A stretch of DNA of 64,000 nucleotides from positions 1 through 64,000 of the forward strand of contig NZ_MUNS01000033.1 of assembly GCF_002002705.1 (NCBI RefSeq), given 5' to 3'. This document shows, piece by piece, positions 27,001 through 37,587 of this stretch. The stretch is from Polaromonas sp. C04 (GTDB lineage Bacteria; Pseudomonadota; Gammaproteobacteria; Burkholderiales; Burkholderiaceae_C). How positions within the stretch are numbered: position 1 is the stretch's first letter; each line of letters starts with the position of its first letter. Position numbers and translations under genes: made by a program. The notes under the pieces were generated by a model. The model was not told the origin of the DNA. It did not search any database and was given only the letters and a program-made list of their open reading frames with translations.

Positions 27001-27684
27001 GTGACGGGCGGCCTCGCCAGCCTGCAAGCACGCTTGCAGCACAGCTTTTCCGATTCCCGCTTGCTTGAGCGTGCCGTCACGCACCGCAGCTTTTCTTCCG
27101 ACCATAACGAGCGTCTCGAATTTCTGGGCGACTCCGTTCTGAGCCTGGCGGTTTCCAGCCTGCTGTACGACAGGCTGCGCGACCTGCCCGAGGGCGATCT
27201 GTCGCGCATCCGCGCCAACCTGGTCAAGCAGGACACCTTGCACCGGCTGGCGCTGGAACTGGGCCTGTCCAGTGTGATCCGTCTCGGGGAGGGTGAGGCC
27301 CGCTCCGGCGGCCAAAAGCGCCCCTCGATCCTGGCCGATGTGCTCGAGGCCCTGATCGGGGCCGTTTACCTGGATGCGGGCTACGGCACGGCCGAGGCAC
27401 TGGTACACCGCCTGTTCCAGGCGGTCGAGATCAACCCCACGATGCAGGCCATCGGCAAGGACCCCAAGACCGAGTTGCAGGAATGGCTGCAGGGGCGCAA
27501 GATGAAGCTGCCAAGCTACCGCGTGGTGGGTACCTTGGGCGCGGCCCACAAGCAGACCTTTGACGTGGAATGCGAAATCACCGAACTGGGCGCCACCGAG
27601 CGCGGCATTGGCGGCTCGCGGCGCGCCGGTGAACAGGCCGCCGCAGCGGCGATGCTGGCCCACCTGAAAGCGAAGATCAAATGA
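27001..27684 (+). CDS. rnc: Ribonuclease III
   Basis: RNase III cuts double-stranded RNA, including the rRNA precursor. The 227-residue protein starts at GTG 27001, two bases after the DUF4845 stop. The catalytic signature is [11 protein letters not shown] (Glu40, Asp44), with Asp113 and Glu116 in [14 protein letters not shown]. The dsRNA-binding domain is at about residues 155-225 ([23 protein letters not shown]...[16 protein letters not shown]). It overlaps era by four bases, the conserved rnc-era-recO operon. Confidence 0.97.
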   Translation: MTGGLASLQARLQHSFSDSRLLERAVTHRSFSSDHNERLEFLGDSVLSLAVSSLLYDRLRDLPEGDLSRIRANLVKQDTLHRLALELGLSSVIRLGEGEARSGGQKRPSILADVLEALIGAVYLDAGYGTAEALVHRLFQAVEINPTMQAIGKDPKTELQEWLQGRKMKLPSYRVVGTLGAAHKQTFDVECEITELGATERGIGGSRRAGEQAAAAAMLAHLKAKIK

Positions 27685-28676
27685 AAAATGCTACGAAAAC
27701 TGTAGCTTCCAGTGAAGACTCCACAAGGGCTACGAGCTCGATTGACGCTAAAAATCTGGGGGTGGCCAGTGCCGGCGCGGCGGGCCAGCACTGCGGCCTG
27801 ATCGCCATCGTGGGCAAGCCCAATGTGGGCAAATCCACGCTGCTCAACGCGCTGGTGGGCCAGAAGATCAGCATCACCTCGAACAAGGCGCAAACCACGC
27901 GCCACCGCATCACGGGCATCCGCACACGCGGCGCCACGCAGTTCGTGTTCGCCGATACGCCGGGTTTCCAGACGCGGCACAACACGGCGCTGAACAAGTC
28001 GCTCAACAAGACCGTGCTGGGCGCGGTCAGCGATGTCGATCTGATTTTGTTCGTGGTCGAGGCCGGCAGCTTCACGCTGGCCGATGCCAAGGTGCTGTCG
28101 CTGCTCAAACAGGACATCCCGACCCTCTTGATCGCCAACAAGCTCGACAACATTCACCGGCGCGCCGAAATCGCGCCCTGGCTCAAGAGCATGCAGGAGC
28201 GCCATCCGTTCACCGAGTTCGTGCCGATGTCGGCCAAGAGCGCCAAGGATGTCGAGCGGCTGTTCGGCATCTGCGAGAAATACCTGCCCGAGCAAGCCTG
28301 GATGTACGCCGAGGACGAGCTGACCGACCGCAGCGAGAAGTTCCTGGCCTCCGAGACCGTGCGCGAGAAGCTGTTCCGTTTCACCGGCGACGAGCTGCCC
28401 TACACCTCCACGGTCATCATCGACAAGTTCGAAGAGGAAATGGGCAAGAACCACAGCCGGCTGGTGAAGATCGCGGCCACCATCGTGGTCGAGCGCGAAG
28501 GCCACAAGGCCATGGTGATTGGCGAGAAGGGCGAGCGCCTCAAGCGCATCGGCACCGAGGCGCGCCAGGAGCTCGAAAAACTGATGGAAGCCAAGGTGTT
28601 TCTCGAACTCTGGGTCAAGGTGCGCTCGGGCTGGGCCGATGACGAGGCGCGCGTACGCTCTTTTGGGTATGAATGA
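27681..28676 (+). CDS. era: GTPase Era
   Basis: Era binds the 3' end of 16S rRNA and checks 30S maturation. Of 331 residues, the G domain has GKPNVGKST (45-53), DTPGFQ and NKLD, and the C-terminal KH domain has [24 protein letters not shown]. The first 35-38 residues, before [16 protein letters not shown], are an extension not seen in E. coli Era, rich in Ser, Thr and Ala, and are encoded by a dispersed repeat copy (27690-27755). ATG 27681 overlaps the rnc stop (ATGA), which fixes the start. Confidence 0.96.
   Translation: MKNATKTVASSEDSTRATSSIDAKNLGVASAGAAGQHCGLIAIVGKPNVGKSTLLNALVGQKISITSNKAQTTRHRITGIRTRGATQFVFADTPGFQTRHNTALNKSLNKTVLGAVSDVDLILFVVEAGSFTLADAKVLSLLKQDIPTLLIANKLDNIHRRAEIAPWLKSMQERHPFTEFVPMSAKSAKDVERLFGICEKYLPEQAWMYAEDELTDRSEKFLASETVREKLFRFTGDELPYTSTVIIDKFEEEMGKNHSRLVKIAATIVVEREGHKAMVIGEKGERLKRIGTEARQELEKLMEAKVFLELWVKVRSGWADDEARVRSFGYE
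27690..27755 (+). repeat. GCTAY-N19-GGGCT dispersed element encoding the Era N-terminus
   Basis: GCTAC (27690-27694), GTAGCT (27702-27707), 19-nt spacer (27708-27726) with GTGAAG at positions 5-10, GGGCTA (27727-27732), then a degenerate tail. It is translated in frame as the N-terminal extension of Era. Confidence 0.7.
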
Positions 28677-28678
28677 GC

Positions 28679-28771
28679 ACACCCCCAGGCTTGCTCGCTT
28701 CGCGTAGCCTCCCCCCCCCTTGCAGGGGGCAACGCCAGCGGCCCGGCAAAGCCGGTTCCGCGGCGTTCGCT
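28679..28771 (+). repeat. C/G hairpin repeat, subtype B (copy 1) in the era-recO gap
   Basis: CCCCCAGGCTTGCTCGCTTC, a C-run, TTGCA, GGGGGC, then CAACGCCAGCGG and CCCGGCAAAGCCGGTTCCG, which can form a second hairpin (CCGGCAAAGCCGG). Near-identical layout at 56847-56945. Confidence 0.8.
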
Positions 28772-28786
28772 GGAAAGGGTGGGTGA

Positions 28787-29551
28787 ATGGTCGCGGCGAA
28801 GCGCATCTCCGACGAGCCGGCCTATGTGCTGCACCGCTACGACTGGAGCGAGTCGAGCCTGATTCTCGAAGTGTTCACGCGCCAGCAGGGCCGGGTCGCG
28901 CTGGTGGCCAAGGGGGCCAAGCGGCCCAGTTCCAGCTTTCGACCGGTGCTGCTGCCGCTGCAGCCGCTGCGCGTCACGTATTCGCTTGGCGCAGGCGGCG
29001 ACGCCGAAATTCACACCCTCAAGGGCGCGGAATGGGTCGGCGGCCATGTGATGCCCACCGGCGACGCGCTTCTGTCGGGCTACTACCTCAACGAGCTGCT
29101 GCTGCGCCTGCTGGCCCGCGACGACCCGCACCAGAGGCTGTTCGACAGCTATGGCGCCGTGGTGCAGGTGCTGGCGTCCGAGCATGGCGAGGCGCTGCAA
29201 CCCGCGCTGCGCGCCTTCGAGCTGCTGCTGCTGCGCGAGATCGGCCTGCTGCCGCTGCTCGATGCGCAGACCATGACGCTGGGCGCGCTTGAGGCGGACA
29301 CGCGCTATGTTCTGGTGCCGGAGGGCGGCCTGCGCCAGAGCAACGCGCAGGATCGGGCCAGCCTGAGCGGTGCGCAGTGGGCCGCGCTGCAGCATTCGCT
29401 GGACAACGAGGCGCCGTTTACCGCCACGCTGCGCGCCTGTGCCGAGGTGATGGCGGAGCTCAAACCCCAATTGCGCACGCTGCTGCACTACCATTGCGGT
29501 GTCGCCACCCTCAAGACGCGGCAGATGATGCTGGATATCCAATCGCTATGA
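28787..29551 (+). CDS. recO: DNA repair protein RecO
   Basis: RecO helps load RecA at gaps together with RecF and RecR. The 254-residue protein has the N-terminal OB fold ([40 protein letters not shown]) and a helical C-terminus ([21 protein letters not shown]). ATG 28787 follows a subtype B repeat that fills the era-recO gap, GGGTGGGTGA giving a plausible ribosome binding site. The stop overlaps the pdxJ start by four bases (ATGA). Confidence 0.94.
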   Translation: MVAAKRISDEPAYVLHRYDWSESSLILEVFTRQQGRVALVAKGAKRPSSSFRPVLLPLQPLRVTYSLGAGGDAEIHTLKGAEWVGGHVMPTGDALLSGYYLNELLLRLLARDDPHQRLFDSYGAVVQVLASEHGEALQPALRAFELLLLREIGLLPLLDAQTMTLGALEADTRYVLVPEGGLRQSNAQDRASLSGAQWAALQHSLDNEAPFTATLRACAEVMAELKPQLRTLLHYHCGVATLKTRQMMLDIQSL

Positions 29552-30294
29552 AAAAAACGGCGCTGTCAGTCAATGTCAACCTCGTGGCGCAGGTGCGCAA
29601 CCGGCGCAACCTGGGCTTTCCCAGCGTCACGCGCGCGGCCCAGCTGTGCCTGCAGGCCGGGGCGCAGGGCATCACGGTGCATCCGCGGCCCGATGAGCGG
29701 CATATCCGGCCGCACGACGTGCGGGAGCTGGCCGAGCTGCTGAAAGCCTGGCCGGATCGCGAATTCAACATCGAAGGCAACCCGTTCCAGAACCTGATGG
29801 GCTTCGTGCGCGCGCAGCGGCCGCAGCAGTGCACCTTGGTCCCGGATTCCGAGGACCAGCCCACCAGCGACCACGGCTGGGATCTGGCGCGCGACGGCGA
29901 GCGGCTGCACCCGCTGATTGCCGAGGCCCATGCGCTGGGCGTGCGCGTCAGCCTGTTCATGGACGCCGAGCCGCAAGCCATGGCCGCCGCCCGGGCCGTG
30001 GGCGCCGACCGAGTCGAGCTGTACACCGAGCCCTATGCCGCGGCGTGGGGCACGCCCGGGCAAGCCGCGCAGCTGGAGCGGTTCGCCCGCGCGGCGCAGG
30101 CCGCGCTTGACGCGGGTCTGGAGGTCAACGCCGGCCACGACCTGAACCGCGACAACCTCACCGCCTTTTTGAAGCAGGTACACGGCGTGCGCGAAGTCTC
30201 GATTGGCCATGCGCTGATGGCCGACGCGCTGGAGCTGGGCTATGCCGCCACGGTGAAGGAGTACCTGCGCTGCATAGCCCAGGCCTTCGCGTGA
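29548..30294 (+). CDS. pdxJ: Pyridoxine 5'-phosphate synthase
   Basis: PdxJ condenses 1-deoxyxylulose-5-phosphate with 3-amino-2-oxopropyl phosphate to make pyridoxine 5'-phosphate. The 248-residue TIM barrel shows [41 protein letters not shown] and [14 protein letters not shown], all conserved phosphate- and substrate-binding stretches. ATG 29548 overlaps recO, and acpS follows after seven bases, giving the conserved recO-pdxJ-acpS order. Confidence 0.97.
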   Translation: MKKTALSVNVNLVAQVRNRRNLGFPSVTRAAQLCLQAGAQGITVHPRPDERHIRPHDVRELAELLKAWPDREFNIEGNPFQNLMGFVRAQRPQQCTLVPDSEDQPTSDHGWDLARDGERLHPLIAEAHALGVRVSLFMDAEPQAMAAARAVGADRVELYTEPYAAAWGTPGQAAQLERFARAAQAALDAGLEVNAGHDLNRDNLTAFLKQVHGVREVSIGHALMADALELGYAATVKEYLRCIAQAFA

Positions 30295-30301
30295 GGCGCG
30301 C

Positions 30302-30694
30302 GTGATCTACGGCATCGGTACCGACATCTGCGACGTGCGCCGCATCCGCGCCAGCGTGGAGCGCCACGGCGAGCGCTTTGCGCACAAAATCCTCAGCGAC
30401 GTCGAGTTCGCCACCTGGCAAGCGCGCAGCGCACGCTGGCCCGAGCGCGGCATCCGCTACCTGGCGACCCGCTTTTCGGCCAAGGAAGCCTTCAGTAAGG
30501 CGATTGGTCTGGGCATGCGCCTGCCGATGAGCTGGCGTCTGTGCGAGGTGGACAAACTCGCCAGCGGCAAGCCCTGCATCGTGCTGCACGGCGGCCTGAA
30601 AACCTGGTTTGAAGCACAGGGCCTGAGCGCGCACGTCAGCGTGACCGACGAGACCGATTACGCGGCGAGCTTCTGCGTGATTGAAAAAATATAG
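30302..30694 (+). CDS. acpS: Holo-ACP synthase
   Basis: AcpS transfers phosphopantetheine from CoA to Ser37 of ACP. The 130-residue protein starts at GTG 30302 ([16 protein letters not shown]; Asp8 binds Mg) and has [16 protein letters not shown] with Glu62. The C-terminus (SFCVIEKI) and the TAG stop run into the T-rich end of a reverse-oriented dispersed repeat, so the last codons are AT-rich. It is in the pdxJ operon. Confidence 0.95.
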   Translation: MIYGIGTDICDVRRIRASVERHGERFAHKILSDVEFATWQARSARWPERGIRYLATRFSAKEAFSKAIGLGMRLPMSWRLCEVDKLASGKPCIVLHGGLKTWFEAQGLSAHVSVTDETDYAASFCVIEKI

Positions 30695-30749
30695 AAAATG
30701 TGCCTGTAGCCCATATGGGCACTTCGCATATAGCTATTAAAATAGTAGC
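30684..30749 (-). repeat. GCTAY-N19-GGGCT dispersed element at the acpS stop, before nagZ
   Basis: This is the clearest copy. On the minus strand: GCTACTATTTTAATAGCT (30749-30732), 19-nt spacer with GCGAAG at positions 5-10, GGGCTA (30712-30707), then CAGGCACATTTTCTATA. The acpS stop lies in its tail. Confidence 0.8.
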
Positions 30750-30776
30750 AATCTCTCTTTTACCAGAACACGCCCC

Positions 30777-31835
30777 ATGTCCCAGCACGCCCCCCTCATC
30801 ATCGACATCGCCGGCCTGACGCTGAGCAAGGCCGACCGCCGCCGCCTCAAGCATCCCTTGACCGGCGGCATCATCCTGTTCGCGCGCAACTGGCAAGACC
30901 GCGCGCAGCTCACGGCCTTGTGCCGCGACATCAAGAAGATCCGCCAGGACCTGCTGATCTGCGTGGACCACGAGGGCGGCCGCGTGCAGCGCTTCAGGAC
31001 CGACGGCTTCACCCATCTGCCGCCCATGCGTGCGCTGGGCGAGCTGTGGCTGACGCAGCCAATGGAAGCCACCAACGCGGCCACCGCCTGCGGCTACGTG
31101 CTCGGCGCCGAGCTGCGCGCCTGCGGCGTGGACTTCAGCTTTACCCCGGTACTGGATCTGGACTTTGGCGCGAGCAGCGTCATCGGCGACCGTGCCTTTG
31201 GGCGCGATCCGCGCGTGGTGGCGTTGCTGGCCAAGAGCCTGATGCACGGCCTCTTGCAAAGCGGCATGGCCAACTGCGGCAAACACTTCCCGGGCCATGG
31301 CTTCGTGCGGGCCGACTCGCACACCGACGTGCCCGTGGACCGGCGCAGCCTGAAGGCCATCCTGGCCGACGATGCGGCGCCGTACCAGTGGCTCAGTAGC
31401 ACGCTGTCCAGCGTCATGCCGGCCCACGTGATCTACCCCAAGGTCGATGCCCGGCCGGCCGGTTTTTCGTCCAAATGGCTGGGCGACATTCTGCGCGGCC
31501 GCCTGGGCTTTGGCGGCGCGATTTTCAGCGACGACCTCAGCATGGCCGGGGCGCGTCTGCTCGATGGCCGGCCCGTGAGCTACACGGAGGCGGCCGTGGC
31601 GGCACTCGCCGCGGGCTGCGATTTGGTGTTGCTGTGCAACCAGAGCATGGGCGACGGCAAAGAGGTGGACGGCCTGCTGGACGGCCTGGTCGTGGCGCAG
31701 CTGCGCGGGCAGTGGCATCCGATGGAGGCCAGCGAAGAGCGCCGGCGCGCGCTGCTGCCGCTCGCACCACCGCTGGCCTGGGACGCGCTGATGGTGCAGC
31801 CGGCCTACATGCACGCGCTGGATTTACTGCCCTGA
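30777..31835 (+). CDS. nagZ: Beta-N-acetylhexosaminidase NagZ (GH3)
   Basis: NagZ removes N-acetylglucosamine from muropeptides in the cytosol during peptidoglycan recycling. The 352-residue protein starts MSQHAPLIIDIAGLTLS and shows the GH3 marks GGIILFARN, DHEGGRVQRF, KHFPGHGFVRADSHTD (the His-Asp general acid/base loop, residues 169-184) and FSDDLSMAGA (251-259) with the nucleophile Asp. It lacks a signal peptide. It follows acpS as in other Burkholderiales and converges with the minus-strand metalloprotein gene, overlapping it by 12 bases. Confidence 0.96.
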   Translation: MSQHAPLIIDIAGLTLSKADRRRLKHPLTGGIILFARNWQDRAQLTALCRDIKKIRQDLLICVDHEGGRVQRFRTDGFTHLPPMRALGELWLTQPMEATNAATACGYVLGAELRACGVDFSFTPVLDLDFGASSVIGDRAFGRDPRVVALLAKSLMHGLLQSGMANCGKHFPGHGFVRADSHTDVPVDRRSLKAILADDAAPYQWLSSTLSSVMPAHVIYPKVDARPAGFSSKWLGDILRGRLGFGGAIFSDDLSMAGARLLDGRPVSYTEAAVAALAAGCDLVLLCNQSMGDGKEVDGLLDGLVVAQLRGQWHPMEASEERRRALLPLAPPLAWDALMVQPAYMHALDLLP

Positions 31836-32366
31836 CGCCTCGGCGCCGGCCGCCCCGGGCCACGCCAGCGTGCCCACCAGATCGAGGTGCGTCAGGTACA
31901 GGCGCAGGTCGAACTCCAACTGGTGGTAGTCGGGTTCCATGTGAGTGCAGAGCTGGTAGAAGGCCTTGTCGTGCTGCTTTTCCTTGAGGTGCGCCAACTC
32001 GTGCACCGCGATCATCTTCAGGAACCCGGCCGGCGCGTCCCTGAACAGGGTCGCGACACGGATTTCGCGCTTGGACTTGAGCTTGCCGCCCTGCACCCGT
32101 GACACCGTGCTGTGCGTGCCCAGGGCGTGCTGGATGACGTGCAGCTTGCTGTCGAAGGCGACCTTGCTCAGGGGCTCGGAACTGCGCAGGAAGTCGTTCT
32201 TGAGCGCCATCACATAGTCGTACAGCGCCCGGTCGGTGCGGATGCCATGCGCGGCCGTGCGGTATTTTTTGAGCAGGAGCTCGCCCAGGCGGCTTTGCTG
32301 GACGAGCCGGTGCACCTGCGCTTTCACGTCGTCCGGGTAGCCCGACAGGTATTTCAGGGTGTGCAT
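31824..32366 (-). CDS. YgjP-like metallopeptidase-domain protein
   Basis: A 180-residue protein with a zinc site MIAVHELAHLKEKQHDKAFYQL (HExxH plus a downstream His), the pattern of the YgjP/SprT-like metal-dependent family (DUF45). The rest, including GIRTDRALYDYVMALKNDFLRS and the basic KLKSKREIRVATLF, fits that family. Start ATG 32366 (MHTLKYLSGYPDDV); a GTG at 32408 could add 14 residues and would overlap the patatin promoter region. The function of this family is not established. No signal peptide. Confidence 0.82.
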   Translation of the reverse strand: MHTLKYLSGYPDDVKAQVHRLVQQSRLGELLLKKYRTAAHGIRTDRALYDYVMALKNDFLRSSEPLSKVAFDSKLHVIQHALGTHSTVSRVQGGKLKSKREIRVATLFRDAPAGFLKMIAVHELAHLKEKQHDKAFYQLCTHMEPDYHQLEFDLRLYLTHLDLVGTLAWPGAAGAEASGQ

Positions 32367-32436
32367 GGGGTGAAGGCGCCTATTGTCCGTCACGTGCGTC
32401 GCTGCCACCGTCTTCGAATCTTGCTACCCTTGCAGC

Positions 32437-33582
32437 ATGAACCCGACCCATACATCCGACTCCCGCCGCATCAACCTGGCCCTGCAGGGCGGCGGCTCCC
32501 ACGGCGCCTTCACCTGGGGCGTGCTGGACGCGCTGCTGGAAGATGGCCGCATCGACATTGAAGGCATCAGCGGCACCAGCGCAGGCGCCATGAATGCGGT
32601 GGCACTGGCACATGGCCTGGCCCAGGCCGCCGACAAGCCCGGTGCCGACCCGCGTGAGGCCGCGCGTGCCGCGCTGGCCCACTTCTGGAACGGCATCGTC
32701 GACATGGGCGCCGTGTCGTCGTCCATTTCGCAAGCGCAGCGTGCGCCGTTCGATCTGCTATTTGGCGGGCTGGGCAGCTTGAGCGGCGGCAGCTCCCCCG
32801 CCCAACTCTGGACCGATGCCATGACCAGCTTCTGGGCGGGCTCGGTGTCGCCTTACCAGAGCAATCCGTTCGATATCAATCCCCTGATGAAATTCCTGGA
32901 GAGCCAGATCGATTTCGAGCGGCTGGCGGCGCACAAGGGCACCCGGGTGTTCGTGGTGGCCACTTGCGTGCAGACCGGCAAGGCCGAGGTGTTTTCGGGC
33001 AAGCGGCTGACCGCCAGCGCGGTCATGGCCTCGGCCTGCCTGCCCATGGTGTTCCGGGCGGTCGAGATCGAGGGCCACCACTACTGGGACGGCGGCTACT
33101 CGGGCAACCCCGCGATCCACCCCCTGATCTACCAATGCGAGAGCCGCGATGTATTGCTGGTGCAGCTCAACCCGATCAAGCGCGACAAGCTGCCCACCAC
33201 CGCCGCCGAAATCATGGACCGGACCAGCGAGATCACCTTCAACGGCGCCCTGATCGCCGAGATGCGCGCCATCGCCTTCGTCAAGCGCCTGCTGGCCGAT
33301 GGCAAGCTCGATCCCGCGCGCTACAAGAATGTGCTGATGCACCGCATCGACGGCGGCGAGGTGCTGGAGGAGTACCACGCATCCACCAAGTCATCGACCG
33401 ACGGCAAGCTGATCCTTGCCCTGCGCGACCTCGGCATCCAGTGCACCCAACAGTGGCTGGGCAAGCACTACAAGTCGTTCGGGGTGGCGGACACCGTGAA
33501 TATCGCGCGCGACTATCTGGATGACCTTCGGATGCCGGTGCAGGAGGCCAGAAATGGCGCCTCGCCTGCGACGCCCGGCTGA
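32437..33582 (+). CDS. Patatin-like phospholipase
   Basis: A 381-residue protein with the patatin Ser-Asp dyad: oxyanion loop ALQGGGSHGAFTWGVLDAL, nucleophile Ser48 in GISGTSAGAMNA, and the Asp in YWDGGYSGNPAIHPL. It probably hydrolyses phospholipid or other acyl esters. No signal peptide is visible and it appears cytosolic. ATG 32437 is preferred; the upstream in-frame start at 32383 has no conserved residues. It converges on lysS with a 19-bp gap and no obvious terminator. Confidence 0.9.
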   Translation: MNPTHTSDSRRINLALQGGGSHGAFTWGVLDALLEDGRIDIEGISGTSAGAMNAVALAHGLAQAADKPGADPREAARAALAHFWNGIVDMGAVSSSISQAQRAPFDLLFGGLGSLSGGSSPAQLWTDAMTSFWAGSVSPYQSNPFDINPLMKFLESQIDFERLAAHKGTRVFVVATCVQTGKAEVFSGKRLTASAVMASACLPMVFRAVEIEGHHYWDGGYSGNPAIHPLIYQCESRDVLLVQLNPIKRDKLPTTAAEIMDRTSEITFNGALIAEMRAIAFVKRLLADGKLDPARYKNVLMHRIDGGEVLEEYHASTKSSTDGKLILALRDLGIQCTQQWLGKHYKSFGVADTVNIARDYLDDLRMPVQEARNGASPATPG

Positions 33583-33601
33583 TCTGGCAAATTCACTGGT
33601 C

Positions 33602-35140
<1,539 letters not shown>

Positions 35141-35241
35141 GAATGAAGGCCGCTATGGAAATGCCGCAGTAAAGGCTGCGTTTGCGAAGAAATTTTCGCC
35201 AAAACTGCCTATTTTAGGTTTTTGGCGTGCGCGGCCTGGAA

Positions 35242-35874
35242 TCAGTGCGGGATACCGGCCCGCGTCAGCAGGTCGCTCACCAGTTCCAGCCGCACCAGCG
35301 GGTTCTCCAGCGCCATCAGGCGTTGCCTGAGTTCTAACGGCAGCGGCAGCAGTTCGCACCAGCGATTGGCGACCCAGCCGCAGTTGTCGAGCTGCCATGG
35401 TTCCTGCAGCGGCATTGGTGCCGGCGCGGGCTCGCGCAGCTGCAGCGCCTGGATCAGCTGGCGCAGCGCGTCGGCTGTACCCTGAAGATCATCGGGTATG
35501 GGTACCGTCATGTCGTCGTCGATTCGCTGCACTTCGGCGACCCACAATCCGTGTTTGAGCCGCTCGCGGCGGCTGATTCGAAAGCGCTGGGCGCCGGTGC
35601 AGCGGATTTGCAGCAACCCCGCTTGCGGTGTCGCCAGCTCGGTGATGGTGGCCAGGGTGCCCACGTCGCAGAAGGCCTCCTGGACGCCCGGCACCCGCAC
35701 TTCCGGGCCCTGCGTCAGGCTGACGATGCCAAACGGGGCGCCGGCCCGGTGGCATTTGCCGATCATGTCGAGATAGCGCACCTCGAAAATGCGCAGTGGC
35801 AGCACCCCGCCGGGGAAAAGAACGGTGCCCAGCGGAAACAGCGGCAGAGAGGAGAGGGTGAGCGCAGGGGGCAT
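35242..35874 (-). CDS. LON substrate-binding-domain protein (peptidase S16 N-terminal-like)
   Basis: A 210-residue stand-alone Lon N-terminal domain protein: LPLFPLGTVLFPGGVLPLRIFEVRYLDMIGKC, then GTLATITELATPQAGLLQIRCTGAQRFRI. It lacks ATPase and protease domains. In E. coli and plants such proteins are of unknown function, possibly binding unfolded proteins. The gene is transcribed divergently from the YggT gene, 60 bp away; the shared gap holds GCTACATCGATAAG-like sequence but no convincing promoter. Confidence 0.88.
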   Translation of the reverse strand: MPPALTLSSLPLFPLGTVLFPGGVLPLRIFEVRYLDMIGKCHRAGAPFGIVSLTQGPEVRVPGVQEAFCDVGTLATITELATPQAGLLQIRCTGAQRFRISRRERLKHGLWVAEVQRIDDDMTVPIPDDLQGTADALRQLIQALQLREPAPAPMPLQEPWQLDNCGWVANRWCELLPLPLELRQRLMALENPLVRLELVSDLLTRAGIPH

Positions 35875-35934
35875 CGCTACATCGATAAGTCACTTCTGGC
35901 CGCTATCATCCCATGACCTGATCGACTTGCACCC

Positions 35935-36486
35935 ATGCCTTACCAAATCATCTCCTTCCTGCTCGACGTGACCATCGGCCTGCTGGGCGGCGCCTGCCTG
36001 CTGCGCCTGTACATGCAGTACCAGCGCGTGCCCTTTGGCAATCCGGTGGGGCGCTTTGTGTTTGCGCTGACCGACTGGCTGGTGCTGCCGCTGCGGCGCG
36101 TCGTGCCTGCGCCGGGGCGCTGGGATCTGGCGAGCCTGGCGGGCGCTTTCCTGCTGGTGCTGGCACAGTACATCGTGCTGTGGCTGCTGGCTGGCGCCGA
36201 GAGTGCGCTGATTTTTCTGCCGGTACTGGCCGCCTTTGGCCTGGTACGGCTGGTGATTTCGGGGCTGACGGGCCTGTTGATCGTGTATGCCGTGATGTCC
36301 TGGGTGCAAACCGGCGGCTCACCGCTGTTCCATGTGATCGAGCGTTTGTGCGAGCCGCTATTGCGCCCGATCCGGCGCATCGTTCCGCTGGTCGGGGGAA
36401 TCGACCTGTCACCGCTGGTGCTGCTGGTGTTGCTGCAGGTGGCGTCGATGGTGTGGTGGACTATCCAGGCGGCCGTGCTGCACTGA
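35935..36486 (+). CDS. yggT: YggT family integral membrane protein
   Basis: The 183-residue protein is a tandem YggT repeat: two copies of membrane helix, PFGNPVGRFVFALTDWLVLPLRRVVPAPG-like and LCEPLLRPIRRIVPLVGGIDLSP-like basic linkers, then further helices (four to five membrane segments in all). Its family is linked to osmotic stress and cell shape in some bacteria, but the role is not settled. It is convergent with accD; the 203-bp gap contains a long repeat. Confidence 0.92.
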   Translation: MPYQIISFLLDVTIGLLGGACLLRLYMQYQRVPFGNPVGRFVFALTDWLVLPLRRVVPAPGRWDLASLAGAFLLVLAQYIVLWLLAGAESALIFLPVLAAFGLVRLVISGLTGLLIVYAVMSWVQTGGSPLFHVIERLCEPLLRPIRRIVPLVGGIDLSPLVLLVLLQVASMVWWTIQAAVLH

Positions 36487-36509
36487 GCCGGGAACGCCGA
36501 ACGCCGCGA

Positions 36510-36674
36510 AGGGTCGCCCCGAGCAAGTTCGGCCCCCTCGGGGCCGGGCCGAAGCGTCATGCCTCGGCACGTGCATAGCGTAGGCCCGGCATGGGCTCGC
36601 TCCACTGTACAGCTGCGCGCACGGACGCTACGCGAGCCCGGCGCAGTACACGCAGTGGCAAGCGTGGGGGCTCA
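36510..36674 (-). repeat. C/G hairpin repeat, subtype A (copy 3), with an inserted segment
   Basis: It starts like the other subtype A copies (GTCGCCCCGAGCAAGTTCGG, core GGCCCCCTCGGGGCC at 36531-36545) and ends like them (CACGCAGTGGCAAGCGTGGGGGCTC). It carries about 95 extra bases between core and end, framed by CCGGGC and GCCCGG motifs and with its own inverted repeats. Confidence 0.7.
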
Positions 36675-36689
36675 CAAACGGCGCCGCCG

Positions 36690-37562
36690 TCAAGCCACCG
36701 CGTCCGCCGACTGGCGCAGCAGCATGGCCAGCGTGCTGGCGATGGTCTTGCGCAGCTCGCGGCGGTCGCAAATGAGGTCGATCGCGCCTTTTTGCTGCAG
36801 GAATTCGGCGCGCTGAAAGCCTTCGGGCAGGGTCACGCGCACCGTGGACTCGATCACGCGCGGGCCGGCAAAACCGATCAGCGCCTTGGGCTCGGCCATC
36901 ACCACGTCGCCCACGAAGGCAAAGCCGGCGCTGACGCCGCCCATGGTCGGGTCGGTCAGCACGCTGATGTAGGGCAGGCCTTTCTTGGCCAGCCGGGTCA
37001 AGGAGGCATTCGTCTTGGCCATCTGCATCAGGCTCAGCAGGCCTTCCTGCATGCGCGCGCCGCCGGTGGCGGTAAAGCAGATGAAGGGCACCTTTTGCTC
37101 GATCGCCGCGTGCACGCCGCGCACAAAGCGCTCGCCCACCACGCTGCCCATGCTGCCGCCCATGAAGTCAAACTCGAAGCACGCCACCACCACGCTGATG
37201 CTGTGCACCGCGCCGCCCATGACCACCAGCGCATCGGTCTCGCCGGTGTTTTCCAGCGCTTCTTTCAGGCGCTCGGGGTATTTGCGGCTGTCCTTGAACT
37301 TGAGCGCGTCCACTGGCAGGACCTCCTGGCCGATCTCGTAGCGGCCTTCCGGATCGAGGAACACATTGAGCCGCGCGCGCGCACCGATGCGGTGGTGGTG
37401 GCCGCAGCTCGGGCACACGTTCTGGTTCTGCTCCAGATCGGTCTTGTAGAGCACCGTTTCGCAGCTTGGGCACTTGATCCACAGGCCTTCGGGCACGCTA
37501 CGGCGGTCCGCCGGGTCGGTTTGCTGGATTTTGGGGGGAAGAAGTTTTTCTAGCCAACTCAT
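36690..37562 (-). CDS. accD: Acetyl-CoA carboxylase carboxyltransferase subunit beta
   Basis: AccD with AccA transfers carboxyl from biotin to acetyl-CoA, the committed step of fatty-acid synthesis. The 290-residue protein starts at 37562 ([14 protein letters not shown]) with CAGGAGC upstream. An N-terminal zinc ribbon has Cys31, Cys34, Cys50 and Cys53 (CPSCETV and CPSCGHHH). The core has GASMQ-like [17 protein letters not shown] and [12 protein letters not shown]. It follows trpA by 25 bases on the same strand, the common Burkholderiales order trpF-trpB-trpA-accD. Confidence 0.97.
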   Translation of the reverse strand: MSWLEKLLPPKIQQTDPADRRSVPEGLWIKCPSCETVLYKTDLEQNQNVCPSCGHHHRIGARARLNVFLDPEGRYEIGQEVLPVDALKFKDSRKYPERLKEALENTGETDALVVMGGAVHSISVVVACFEFDFMGGSMGSVVGERFVRGVHAAIEQKVPFICFTATGGARMQEGLLSLMQMAKTNASLTRLAKKGLPYISVLTDPTMGGVSAGFAFVGDVVMAEPKALIGFAGPRVIESTVRVTLPEGFQRAEFLQQKGAIDLICDRRELRKTIASTLAMLLRQSADAVA

Positions 37563-37587
37563 GGGTTCAATGCTCCTGTGGATGGGA

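Noticed and set aside
32383-32436. Extended N-terminus for the patatin gene
   Set aside because: The added residues are Cys-rich and not conserved, and overlap the 5' end of the divergent metalloprotein gene.
35141-35241. Small A/T-rich hairpins between lysS and the LON-domain gene as a terminator
   Set aside because: Stems are only 4-5 bp, with poor T-runs on the relevant strand.
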